Source of the DNA: a virus
DNA length: 44,144 bases
Strand: one strand, 5' to 3'
IMG/VR virus record: IMGVR_UViG_3300047381_000663
Span: 1 to 44,144 of that record
In this document: positions 1 through 10,300 of the stretch, piece after piece
How the letters are laid out: each line of letters begins with the position of its first letter
Position numbering within the stretch: position 1 is the first letter of the stretch
The notes under the pieces: model-generated
Database searches by the model: none
What the model was told of the DNA's origin: nothing
The model's input: only the letters and a program-made list of their open reading frames with translations
Program-made: the position numbers and the translations under genes

Positions 1-2218
1 TTGTAAAGTTTGAATTAAGAGTTATAATATTATCTGCTAACTGAATAGTTTCGGTATTCACAATTGTTTGAGTACCTGTTACATTCAGATTACCTGTTAT
101 GTTTAATGTTGTACCATCAAAAGTAAGATTACTTTCAACAGTTCCGTTTGGTGCTGAACCATTAAGTGTGATTACACCATTATCAGTATTACCTGTTAAT
201 GCTAATAATCCATCTGTACCACTTTCTCCAGAAGTTCCAGAAGTTCCAGATGTACCAGACGTTCCAGATGTACCACTTGTTCCAGATGTACCACTTGTTC
301 CAGAAGAACCCGATGAACCCGATGAACCAGAAGAACCACTTGAGCCACTTGAACCAGAACTACCACTACTTCCAGAAGAACCTGAAGAACCTTCAGCTCC
401 AGAAACACCACTTGTTCCAGATGTTCCACTTGAACCACTTGAACCAGAACTACCACTAGAACCAGAACTACCACTACTTCCAGAAGAACCTGAAGAACCA
501 CTACTTCCACTTGTACCATCAGAACCTACTACACCAGCTGCTCCATCAACTCCACTCGAACCACTTGTTCCACTTGTTCCGCTTGTTCCACTTGTTCCAC
601 TACTCCCAGATGAACCTGATGAGCCAGAAGAACCTGATGTTCCTCCACTACCAGCAGTACCTGGAGTACCATCACCACCACCAGCTCCAGTTAAACCAGA
701 AGAACCAGATGTTCCAGATGTACCCGAAGAACCACTACTTCCACTACTTCCACTTGTTCCATCTTCACCATCAGTACCATCTATACCAGATGAACCACTT
801 GAACCAGATGAACCTGAAGAACCAGATGAACCAGATGTACCTTGAGCTCCACCAACACCTGAAGAACCAGATGAACCTGAAGAACCACTACTTCCAGATG
901 AACCACTTGAACCAGATGTTCCACTTATCCCAGACGAACCACTTGTTCCATCTTCACCATCTACACCATCTACACCATCAACTCCATCTGCACCAGAAGA
1001 ACCAGATGAACCACTACTTCCAGATGAACCACTACTTCCAGATGAACCACTACTTCCAGATGAGCCACTTGTTGCACTTGTTCCACTTGAACCAGATGAA
1101 CCAGAACTTCCACTTGTACCTCCACTTCCTGCAGTACCATCGGTTCCAGATGAACCCGATGAGCCAGAAGAACCCGATGAACCAGAAGAACCAGAAGAAC
1201 CAGATGTGCCAGATGTTCCAGATGTACCTGAAGTTCCACTACTTCCACTTGAACCGCTACTACCAGAAGTACCATCAGTACCATCTATCCCAGATGAACC
1301 AGATGTACCACTTGTTCCAGAAGTTCCAGAAGTTCCAGATGTTCCAGATGTACCAGACGTTCCAGATGTTCCAGATGTTCCAGCAGTACCAGCTGCTGGT
1401 TCCCATTCTGAACCTGTGTATCTAAATATGTTAGTATCAGTTGAGTTATAATATAATTGTCCAACTACACCACCAGATGGTTCTGAACTAAAGACTGGAA
1501 TTACTACCGAATCTTTAATTAATACTGAACCTGTAAATTGATGTGAATCAGTACTTTCATCACCAAACACATTCGAACCCGATGCGTAAATTACTGATGA
1601 TGAAATAAATGTTGTTATTAATTCAGTTGATGTTATTGTTCCACCTACTGATAAATCGTTTCCGATTGTTAAATCGTTATCTATTTGTGCATTATTCTTA
1701 AAAATACCACTACCAGTTACAATTAAAAATTTATCAATTGTAGTACCTGTGTTTATTCTTAAACCTTTATTTTCAGAAATTACAGCTTCTGCTGAACCTG
1801 ATTTTAATCTATCGATATCACCTAATGCTGATGCTGGTACATTATATAAACCACTACCATCACCATCATATCTTGATGCTGATACATTTGAACTTATATT
1901 TAATGAACCTGTTATTGTAGTATTACCAGTTACATCAAATGTAGTTCCACTTTCAACTGATGCGGTTGCTGAACCTTCTGCTATTCTTGCTATATCACCA
2001 GTAAGAGCTGATGTTGGTATATTATTTAATTCTGAACCATCTCCTCTGAAAGAACCACTAAAAGAAGATGCAGTTACACTATTATCTACATTTAAAGACG
2101 TATTGATATCAACCGAAGATGTAGATATAGTTGCTTGTTCTACACCTTGAACATCAATCGAAAGTAAACTTTGACTGACCTGATTGATTCCGTTTGGGTT
2201 CTTTCCTCCGTATTCCAT
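1..2218 (-). CDS. Second collagen-like fibre, cut by the left edge
   Basis: Open from the ATG at 2218 to base 1 without a stop: 739 residues visible, 3' end missing. Starts MEYGGKNPNGINQVSQSLLS. The next ~190 residues carry FSGSFRGDGSELNNIPTSAL, DGDGSGLYNVPASAL and an ISSSVIYASGSNVFGD block matching the 3585-residue fibre. GQLYYNSTDTNIFRYTGSEW precedes about 400 residues of Gly-X-Y (about 190-1395) with a GVDGVDGVDGED stretch and one GTPG. After the tract come NGNLNVTG-type strands and VNTETIQLADNIITLNS, common at fibre ends. AGAGG lies close to the ATG. It is clearly a paralogue of the larger fibre; two such genes could form a proximal/distal pair or alternative fibres. Confidence 0.88.
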   Translation of the reverse strand, partial: MEYGGKNPNGINQVSQSLLSIDVQGVEQATISTSSVDINTSLNVDNSVTASSFSGSFRGDGSELNNIPTSALTGDIARIAEGSATASVESGTTFDVTGNTTITGSLNISSNVSASRYDGDGSGLYNVPASALGDIDRLKSGSAEAVISENKGLRINTGTTIDKFLIVTGSGIFKNNAQIDNDLTIGNDLSVGGTITSTELITTFISSSVIYASGSNVFGDESTDSHQFTGSVLIKDSVVIPVFSSEPSGGVVGQLYYNSTDTNIFRYTGSEWEPAAGTAGTSGTSGTSGTSGTSGTSGTSGTSGTSGSSGIDGTDGTSGSSGSSGSSGTSGTSGTSGTSGSSGSSGSSGSSGSSGSSGTDGTAGSGGTSGSSGSSGSSGTSATSGSSGSSGSSGSSGSSGSSGSSGSSGADGVDGVDGVDGEDGTSGSSGISGTSGSSGSSGSSGSSGSSGSSGVGGAQGTSGSSGSSGSSGSSGSSGIDGTDGEDGTSGSSGSSGSSGTSGTSGSSGLTGAGGGDGTPGTAGSGGTSGSSGSSGSSGSSGTSGTSGTSGTSGSSGVDGAAGVVGSDGTSGSSGSSGSSGSSGSSGSSGSSGSSGSSGTSGTSGVSGAEGSSGSSGSSGSSGSSGSSGSSGSSGSSGSSGTSGTSGTSGTSGTSGTSGTSGTSGESGTDGLLALTGNTDNGVITLNGSAPNGTVESNLTFDGTTLNITGNLNVTGTQTIVNTETIQLADNIITLNSNFT
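190..1395 (-). repeat. Collagen-like tract of the edge fibre
   Basis: About 400 residues of Gly-X-Y, mostly GTS/GSS/GSG, with a rare Asp-rich insert (GADGVDGVDGVDGEDG, about 945-995) and one proline (GTPG). It is the source of long plus-strand Pro/Val-rich frames that are not genes. Confidence 0.93.
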
Positions 2219-2225
2219 TAACCTC

Positions 2226-2233
2226 TATTTATG
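2226..2233 (-). promoter_or_regulatory. Late-promoter-like CATAAATA ahead of the edge fibre gene
   Basis: Minus-strand CATAAATA fits the NATAAATA late box reported for T4-like cyanophages. It overlaps the previous stop codon and is only seven bases from the next start, so a conventional promoter would be too close. A second copy precedes the gp21-like gene (43172-43179, 12 bases). Confidence 0.2.
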
Positions 2234-2561
2234 ATATCTCTAATACTGATAAAATAACATCTGCCGAACTATTAACATTAGATGTCACTGTTATTGAATC
2301 GTTTGCCTCTAAAACTACTTTTTGGTCACCACCAACTAAAACTGCCGATGAACCATTTGGGATAACTGCTCCTTTTACTAAATATTTAGTAACACTAGCA
2401 GAATTATCGGTTATTTGTACATCTACATAAATGTTTTGAGATACAATATTTGCTACATTTACACCAATCACAGTTGTTGATGTTGCAGCTGGTGTTGTAT
2501 AAACACTCAATCCACCTGTTCCTGCAGGTCCTTTTATACTATTTTTAAATACATTTGCCAT
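2229..2561 (-). CDS. Small conserved virion protein, beta-sandwich type
   Basis: A 110-residue protein opening MANVFKNSIKGPAGTGG. The body is an all-beta pattern (YVDVQITDNSASVTKYLVKG, KVVLEANDSITVTSN) ending ADVILSVLEIS. Proteins with this SVLE/SILE ending recur in marine T4-like fibre clusters. The C-terminal ~45 residues resemble the end of the 286-residue protein at 15133-15993. AGGATAAAGAT before the ATG gives a good ribosome site. It probably assembles with the fibres; the exact role is unknown. Confidence 0.8.
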   Translation of the reverse strand: MANVFKNSIKGPAGTGGLSVYTTPAATSTTVIGVNVANIVSQNIYVDVQITDNSASVTKYLVKGAVIPNGSSAVLVGGDQKVVLEANDSITVTSNVNSSADVILSVLEIS

Positions 2562-2565
2562 ATCT

Positions 2566-2898
2566 TTATCCTAATGCTATTGAAAATGCCAACGCAGAAT
2601 CTAATACATCTACACCTTCAACTGTAAATGCGTTTCCATTTGTTACATTTATTGAACCACTTACTTGAACTGAACCACTATTAATAATATTTACACCACC
2701 ATCAGTATTTTCCGTACCAACGTTTAATGTTTGTTTTACAGTTAAATTACTAAATTCAGCCTGCTCAACTGTAATATCACCAATAAATGAACCACTAAGT
2801 GAACCTGTAAATGAACCAGTGAATGAACCACTCAAATCAGCGTATGCCGAAGGAGCTTGTGTAATCGAACCGGAAAAACTAGGTTGGTCTATTCTCAT
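2566..2898 (-). CDS. Small fibre-like structural protein
   Basis: A 110-residue protein. Residues about 20-45 are a run of GSFTGSF/GSLSGSF strands identical in style to the FSGSFSGDGS modules of the two long fibres. The remainder (EQAEFSNLTVKQTLNVG to ALAFSIALG) looks like short beta-strands, as at the start of phage fibre tips. It may be a detached fibre segment or an accessory to the fibres on either side. It follows a gap with a candidate promoter and is four bases before the next gene. Function is inferred from composition only. Confidence 0.75.
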   Translation of the reverse strand: MRIDQPSFSGSITQAPSAYADLSGSFTGSFTGSLSGSFIGDITVEQAEFSNLTVKQTLNVGTENTDGGVNIINSGSVQVSGSINVTNGNAFTVEGVDVLDSALAFSIALG

Positions 2899-2916
2899 TG
2901 ATAATTATCGTTTTCT

Positions 2917-2941
2917 TTGATATAAATATCAAATAAATATC
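2917..2941 (-). promoter_or_regulatory. Palindrome with repeated GATATTTAT, candidate promoter/operator
   Basis: Plus-strand TTGATATAAATATCAA (2917-2932) has perfect seven-base arms, and ATAAATATC is repeated at once at 2933-2941. It lies 18 bases upstream of the ATG at 2898 in a 52-base gap and includes the minus-strand nonamer ATATTTATA seen ahead of other genes. Confidence 0.35.
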
Positions 2942-2950
2942 TTTTACCTT

Positions 2951-3409
2951 TTAAGATGGCTTTGTAGGCCATACAATATTATAAGGGTCTGATTGTGTTG
3001 TTACATCTCTTAAAGATTGTCTATAATTTTGCCAATCAGTTAGTTGAGAACCTGTGATTGGTGAATCTTGAAATTGAGTCCAATCAGAATTACTCAATAA
3101 TGTATTTCTACTATCTCTTATATCAGACCACTTTATTTCTTTTCTTGTATTTATTGTAGCTTCATCTGCATCTGATATTTCATATGTTTGTACATATACT
3201 GAACCAGATAAAGTTGGAGTTACTTCTACTACATCTTTAGTGTAATCATCGTCATAACCACTATCTTTTAATTCAACATTATATACACCAAAAGTTTCCA
3301 ATAAACTATCTGTGATAATTGTTGGAAAACTTGTATTCTGATTATCAATTTTTAAATTTTGAACCGAATATGGATATGTTATAGTTGAACCTGATACTTT
3401 TAGATACAT
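2951..3409 (-). CDS. Phage tail assembly chaperone-type protein
   Basis: A 152-residue protein. The C-terminal ~60 residues, RDSRNTLLSNSDWTQFQDSP followed by WQNYRQSLRDVTTQ and DPYNIVWPTKP, closely fit the phage tail assembly chaperone domain (Phage_tail_APC). That domain usually lies next to or at the end of tail fibre genes and helps fold or assemble them. The N-terminal 85 residues are beta-rich and unrecognised. It lies six bases after the BspA-type gene and before two small structural genes. Confident for the C-terminal domain, less for the exact client, which from position could be either collagen-like fibre. Confidence 0.85.
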   Translation of the reverse strand: MYLKVSGSTITYPYSVQNLKIDNQNTSFPTIITDSLLETFGVYNVELKDSGYDDDYTKDVVEVTPTLSGSVYVQTYEISDADEATINTRKEIKWSDIRDSRNTLLSNSDWTQFQDSPITGSQLTDWQNYRQSLRDVTTQSDPYNIVWPTKPS

Positions 3410-3415
3410 AATATT

Positions 3416-4342
3416 TTATTTAAATGTTGCTGGTATCGAACCAAAATTAGTTAAACCACTACAAAATGCAAAACAATCAGTACCAATAGGTGTTGGAGTT
3501 CTTTCAAAAATTTCATCACCACTTGGTGTATCAGTTGGAGTTGCTCCACCTAATGAGTTAGCTGTTGTTGCCATATTAAATGCATTAGAGAATGTTGTAA
3601 CCGATTGGTTGTTACTAAAAAAGTTTGATGGAATTGCGGTTATTGACCTACAATTCCTAAATACTGATTCAAAGTTTACAACTTGTGTATTGTTATCAAA
3701 TAATCCACTTGGTATTGATGTTAAAGTTAAACATGCATTGAATGTACCAGAAAAAGATGTTACATTTGTATTATTATCAAATAATCCACTTGGTATCGAT
3801 GAAATTCCAGTACAAAATACGAATGTATTAACAAAAGAAGTAACATTTGATGAAAAATCAAATAAACCATTTGGAATTATTGTTATTCCAGTTTGTCTAA
3901 ATGTAGAGTTAAATCTAAGTACAGTATTTAATCCTTCGTTTAAGGTTGCATTATTAGAAACATCTGATGGGATTGTTGTTAAATTAATACATCCAAAAAA
4001 GTCAATTTGTTCAAAATCAATACCTCCCCAATCATCAACTGAACGATATAATCCTTTATATGATGAATTGTTATTCACATTAAAACCTGGACAATATCCA
4101 CTAATTATAATTTGATAAGTACCAGCAGTTGAATATGTATGGAATCTACCAGAATCAAGAGTTTGTAATATTGTAGTTGTACCACTACTATCACCCCAGT
4201 CAACAACTATATTAGGTTGTTTTCCACCAGGTGAAGTTAGGGGCAACTCAAATTGTGTATTTGCTCCTCCAGTTTGTATTGTAAATTTAAAAGGTCTCAC
4301 TTGTCCTGCTTCTATTGAAATTAAACGTCTTGCTATACTCAT
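3416..4342 (-). CDS. PKD-like plus BspA-type leucine-rich-repeat protein, putative adhesin
   Basis: A 308-residue protein. Residues about 20-82 look like a PKD/Ig-like domain (VVDWGD at 46-51, FHTYSTAGTYQIIISG at 67-82). Residues about 116-260 hold five ~24-residue repeats of the form IPSGLFDNNTxVTSFSxTFxxC, typical of BspA-like/DUF285 leucine-rich repeats known from surface proteins of Bacteroidetes and mycoplasmas. A final truncated unit (FCSGLTNFGSIP) ends the protein. No signal peptide, consistent with assembly into the virion rather than secretion. It sits between the collagen-like fibre and the tail chaperone. A host-surface-binding role on the fibre tip is an inference. No Shine-Dalgarno sequence; the gap to the fibre stop is nine bases. 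Confidence 0.85.
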   Translation of the reverse strand: MSIARRLISIEAGQVRPFKFTIQTGGANTQFELPLTSPGGKQPNIVVDWGDSSGTTTILQTLDSGRFHTYSTAGTYQIIISGYCPGFNVNNNSSYKGLYRSVDDWGGIDFEQIDFFGCINLTTIPSDVSNNATLNEGLNTVLRFNSTFRQTGITIIPNGLFDFSSNVTSFVNTFVFCTGISSIPSGLFDNNTNVTSFSGTFNACLTLTSIPSGLFDNNTQVVNFESVFRNCRSITAIPSNFFSNNQSVTTFSNAFNMATTANSLGGATPTDTPSGDEIFERTPTPIGTDCFAFCSGLTNFGSIPATFK

Positions 4343-4351
4343 AACTATTCA

Positions 4352-7300
4352 TTAACTTACATTGTTTGCACTTAGGAATCCATAATATGTACTCCCCCCA
4401 TCATAAGTATAGAATACTAATATATCTTTTCCATTTGCTGTTAGTGTTGGTGCTGCTCCATTAGCCCATTGTATTATACCAGGCCAACTTACAGTTGCAG
4501 TACCACCACTTCCATCTTCCAACACCAATGTAAATCCAATTGCACGAGGGCCTGTTGGTGCGTTTGAAAGAGAAATTGTTATACTACCAGTTCTATTGAT
4601 TCTAAAGTTGTTACCTTCAGTTAAATCTATATTTGTTGTTCCACTTGAATTACCTATATCGTAGTAGTTTTCGTGGAATCTTGTAGAGAATGTAGCATCA
4701 CTTACATCTAAATCACCAGTTACATCTAATAAATTACCATTGAATGTTAAATTAGCTTCTGCATTTGCAGTTCCATCACCTTCCATAGTAACAACTCTAT
4801 CTTCTGCATCATTATCTACATTTAATAATCCACTTGAACCAGATGTACCAGATGAGCCCGAAGAACCAGTTTCACCTGATGAACCAGAAGTTCCACTTGT
4901 ACCACTCGTACCACTACTTCCAAATAAAGTACCATCTAAACCAGATGTACCAGCAGTACCAGACGAACCTGATGAACCACCCTCTCCAGTTATACCCGAT
5001 GTACCCGAAGAACCAGAAGTTCCACCTGTTCCACTACTACCACTACTTCCGAATAAAGTACCATCTAAACCACTTGTACCAGATGTACCAGCCGTTCCAG
5101 ATGAACCAGCCGTTGATGCAGTACCAGACGAACCCGATGAACCCGCAGTACCTCTCGTACCACTACTACCACTACTTCCAAATAAAGTACCATCTTGTCC
5201 AGAAGTACCTGATGTTCCAGCTGAACCACTTTCTCCACTCGTACCAGAAGAACCACTTATTCCACTTGTACCGCTTGAACCACTACTTCCGAATAAAGTA
5301 CCATCTTGTCCAGAAGTACCTGATGAACCAGCAGTTCCACTTACACCAGATGTTCCACTTTCTCCACTCGTACCACGCGTACCAGAAGAACCAGATGAAC
5401 CAAAGAAAGTTCCATCAATACCACTTGTACCAGTTGTTCCAGAAGTACCTGATGAACCTCCAGTACCAGCAGTACCAGCGGTACCTGTTGAACCTGAAGT
5501 TCCCGAAGTACCATGTGTACCACTACTTCCAAAGAATGTTCCATCTTGTCCAGAAGAACCTGAAGTACCAGTTGTACCCGATGTACCAGCAGTTGATGAA
5601 GTACCAGATGAGCCAGATGAACCACCAGTACCAGTTGTTCCAGATGAACCAGCTGAACCAAAGAATGTTCCATCTTGTCCGCTTGTTCCACTCGTTCCAC
5701 TTACCCCACTACTACCTGATGTTCCAGCACCAGAAGTACCAGAAGTACCAGCCGTACCTGATGAACCGAAGAATGTTCCATCAACACCTGATGTACCAGT
5801 TGTACCACTTGTCCCACTACTACCACTCTCACCGCTTGTACCAGATGTACCTGCTCCACTCGTACCAGAAGTACCAGCCGTACCAAAATTAGTTCCATCT
5901 AAACCAGAAGAACCTGAAGTTCCAGTTGTACCAGAAGAACCTGATGTTCCAGTTGTACCACTCGTTCCAGAAGTTCCAGCAGTACCAAAGTTAGTTCCAT
6001 CTTGTCCAGATGAACCCGAAGTACCATTTGTACCATTAGCTCCATTTTCTCCATCAATACCCGATGTACCAGTTGTACCTGAAGAGCCAGCAGTACCAGA
6101 TGAGCCACTACTACCGCTGGTTCCAGATGTTCCAGAAGTACCACTACTTCCAAAGAACGTTCCATCTAATCCAGTTGTTCCAGATGTACCATCACTTCCT
6201 AATCCAGAAGTACCCGATGAACCTGCGGTTCCACTTGAACCAGATGAACCGAAGAATGTTCCATCTACACCAGAAGAACCTGAAGTTCCACTTGTACCAG
6301 ACGAACCTGCCGAACCACTTGTCCCACTACTTCCGCTAGTACCATTTGTACCTGATGTACCTGATGTTCCACTACTCCCTTCAGCTGATGTACCAGAACT
6401 ACCACTTGTTCCAGTTGTTCCGCTTGTTCCAGTTGTTCCAGAAGTTCCACTTGTTCCACTACTTCCCTCTGCGGATGTACCAGAAGAACCTGATGTTCCA
6501 CTTGTTCCGCTTGTACCACTACTTCCACTTGTTCCAGATGTACCTGATGTACCACTACTTCCTTCAGCAGATGTACCACTTGTTCCTGCTGAACCTGAAG
6601 TTCCAGTTGTTCCGCTTGTTCCAGAAGTACCAGCCGTTCCACTACTTCCCTCAGCTGATGTACCTGATGTACCAGTTGTACCAGAAGTACCAGCTGAACC
6701 ACTTGTTCCATTAGAACCAGATGTACCCGATGTACCTGCTGAACCACTTGTCCCACTACTACCACTCGTTCCAGATGTACCAGAAGTTCCACTACTACCA
6801 CTCGTTCCATCAGAACCACTTGTTCCACTACTACCACTCGTTCCAGATGTACCAGAAGTTCCTTCAGAACCAGTTGTTCCAGAAGTTCCAGATGTACCCG
6901 ATGTACCTGCTGAACCTCCACTACCAGACGTTCCACTTGTTCCAGAAGTTCCAGTTGTTCCGCTTGTTCCAGAAGTACCACTTGTACCACTACTTCCACT
7001 TGTTCCAGATGAACCTGATGTTCCGTTTGTACCTGAAGTTCCAGATGTACCAGCCGAACCTGATGAACCTTCTGCTCCACTTGTTCCACTTGTTCCAGAA
7101 GTACCTGATGTACCATTAGTACCTGTCGAACCAGAAGAACCAGAAGTACCCGATGAACCAGAAGTACCAGCTGAACCTGAAGAACCTTCTTGTCCACTCG
7201 TACCACTACTTCCACTACTTCCGCTTGTTCCACTACTTCCAGAAGAACCACTTGAACCAGAACTTCCGCTTGTACCACTTGTACCAGAACTTCCACTTGT

Positions 7301-10300
7301 TCCGCTTGTACCACTACTTCCACTTGAACCAGATGAACCCGATGAACCGGATGTACCTCCACTACCACTACTTCCGCTTGAACCAGATGTACCCGAAGTT
7401 CCACTACTTCCACTTATACCACTTGAACCAGATGAACCTGATGTTCCAGAAGAACCTCCCGTACCAGATGAGCCTGAAGTTCCACTTGAACCAGATGTAC
7501 CTGATGTTCCGTATTTATCAACAATGTTTATTGTTCCAAGCATTGAACCATGAACACTACATTGGTAATATATGTTATTAGGAGCATTTTCAGGAACTCT
7601 ATATTCTATTAAAGTAGAAGTACTATGAACTCCAGCTCCTGCATCATTATTTGTTGTACCAGGCACAGTTGTATTATCACCAGATTCTAATCTTAATGCA
7701 AATGGATGTGATGAACTTACATTTGAAACATCAAAGTAATATAATTCACCCCTTACAAGAGTTAATGATGGTTGGTTTCCACTATATCCATCTATTGTAT
7801 AATTGTTTCCACCTGGTGTTCTAACAATGAACAAAGCTCCACCTTCTCTACCAGCAGTACCAGATGTACCACTCGTTCCAGACGAACCTGATGTTCCAGA
7901 TGTACCAGTTGAACCTGATGTACCAGCAGTACCAGATGTACCACTACTTCCAGAAGAACCACTTGAGCCGGAAGAACCAGATGTTCCAGACGTTCCTGAA
8001 GTTCCACTACTACCACTCGTTCCACTTGTTCCAGAAGTACCCGATGAACCAGAAGTACCACTACTTCCACTTGAACCAGAAGTACCAGATGAACCTGAAG
8101 TTCCACTACTACCACTTGTTCCAGCGGTTCCACTACTACCACTTGTCCCACTACTACCACCTGTTCCACTTGAACCAGAAGTACCAGCAGTACCACTTGT
8201 TCCAGCAGTTCCACTACTACCACTTGTACCAGCAGTTCCAGAAGTTCCACTTGAACCAGATGAACCAGCCGTTCCAGTAGTACCACTACTACCAGAAGAA
8301 CCCGATGTACCACCAGTACCAGATGTACCACTTACAGCAGTTACATCTCTTTTGAAAACTTTTCCAGTTGATTCATCAATAACTAAAACTGTATCTGAAC
8401 TACCAGTTTGTAATCCTACAAATTGTGTACTACCAGATGATACTAAACTACCACTTACTTCAAATCTTCCAACAAATGAACCAGTACCAGTATTTGGTAA
8501 GAAATTTTCTCCTAAGAAATCACCAGCATTTAAAGCGAATGAAGCAGTTGCTGCATAAGATGCTGAAAGTACAGTCATCGATGCCGTTTGGTCATTTCTT
8601 ACATAATCTTCAGCAGATACAGCGTTTATAGCATAAGATGCTGAAAGAGCGTATGATGCTGAAAGTACAGTCATCGATGCCGTTTGGTCAGTTCTTACAA
8701 AGTTATCAGTATTAAAATCACCAGCGTTTACGGCGAATGAAGCAGTTTCAGCATATGATGCTGAAAGTACAGTCATTGAAGCCGTTTGGTCATTTTGTAT
8801 ATAGTTATCTAAATTAGCAATCTCAGCAAGAGATGCCGAATCGAATCCAAATAAGTTTGATGCAGTTTGAGCTAAATCAGCGTTTCTAGCATATGATGCT
8901 GATAATACTGAACCTACTACATCACTACCTTGTACAAATCCTGCTAATCTACCACCAGTACCAATTACTGCTTGTCCACTTGTCAATCCACTAAATGTTA
9001 CTCTAACCGATGAACTATCGATTGATTCTATTGCTTGTGGAATAATCTGTCCATTTGAACCAGTTTCATAAATTTGAACTACTGGATAATCAATAGCGAA
9101 ATTGTGTTGGAATGTTACCTGAGTTACATCTGAGAATGGGAATACAGCAGTATCACCAAATTGTGTTACAGGTCTAAATTTGTTTGCATCTGCATCAAAT
9201 ACTAAAATATCTAAATCATCAGGTACATCTATACCAACATTTTCACCTTGGTATGAACCTACGAATGATGATGTAATTCTTGGTGAGAATATTTCATCCG
9301 TTACAGTTATCTTAGATGCACTTACATCGTTTTGGAAGGTTACATCTCCGAAAAATGTTGAACCACTATCTATTGACCTAACTACGAATCCATCATCAGG
9401 AGTAACCGATGCGGTTACAGAACCACTAAGTATTCTACTTTGGTCTAATCCTTCAATAGCATCAGCAGGAATATTAAATAATCCCTCACCACTACCACTA
9501 AAGAATCCACTTCCAGATGGTATTTCTATATTACCAATAAAAGTAGAACCACTTGTTGGAGAAAATACCCTAAACCCTTCTATATTATCAACCGATGCAC
9601 TAATACCACCACTTATGATAAGATTTAATTCTAAATCTTCTAATGCTTCTGCAGGAATATTAAATAATCCCCCACCATCACCAGTAAATAATGTACCACT
9701 AATTGGTTTATTTACGATTAAACCAGCAGTAGGGTCTACTCTTGCTTCAGCAGCACCAGATACAATTCTATCTAATTCTAAATCTTCAAGTGCATCTAAT
9801 GGAATATTAAATAATCCACCACCATCACCTTTATATAAAGATGCTGTTATTGATTGAGAAACATGTAGAGAACCACTAATTTCTACTTTAACTGAACCTG
9901 AGTTTATATTTGAATCTAAGTTTTCAACTCTAAAGAAACCTAATGGGTCAACTGATGCAGTTACCGAACCAGTAAATATTTTTGATGAATCAATTGCTAA
10001 GTTAGCAATATCAATGTTTGTAATCCCACTACCATCACCAGTAATAATACCACCAACATCTAAAGATTCAGAAATAATAACTGAACCACTAAATGATGAA
10101 TCTACTGCAATTGATGAGGTTTCGTTAAATACTTTAAATTCAGTTTCCGATAAAGATGCAGTTGCTGAACCACTTGATAACTGAGTTACGTTTAGTGATA
10201 AATTAGCAATATCAATATTTGTTAAACCACTACCATCACCAGTAAATACTCCACCACCACCAACAGTTATTGAACCAGATGTTACAATTGAACCAGTGAA

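Noticed and set aside
99-1425. Overlapping plus-strand frames (248 and 304 residues) opposite the edge fibre
   Set aside because: Antisense shadows of the collagen-like repeat; several frames are open at once, as expected for low-complexity DNA.
6265-7413. Minus-strand 382-residue frame rich in Val, His and Leu (and similar smaller ones)
   Set aside because: Frame-shifted reading of the same repeat, fully inside the fibre gene.
4740-7553. 937-residue plus-strand frame rich in Pro, Val, Glu and Leu
   Set aside because: Exact antisense of the Gly-X-Y tract; the PEVPDVPLLP pattern is what GTSGSSGT codons give on the other strand. No ribosome site, and all neighbours are on the minus strand.
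4820-8335. CRISPR-like or satellite array suggested by short, regular DNA repeats
   Set aside because: The period is three codons and translates to Gly-X-Y in one long frame; there are no constant-length spacers or cas genes.
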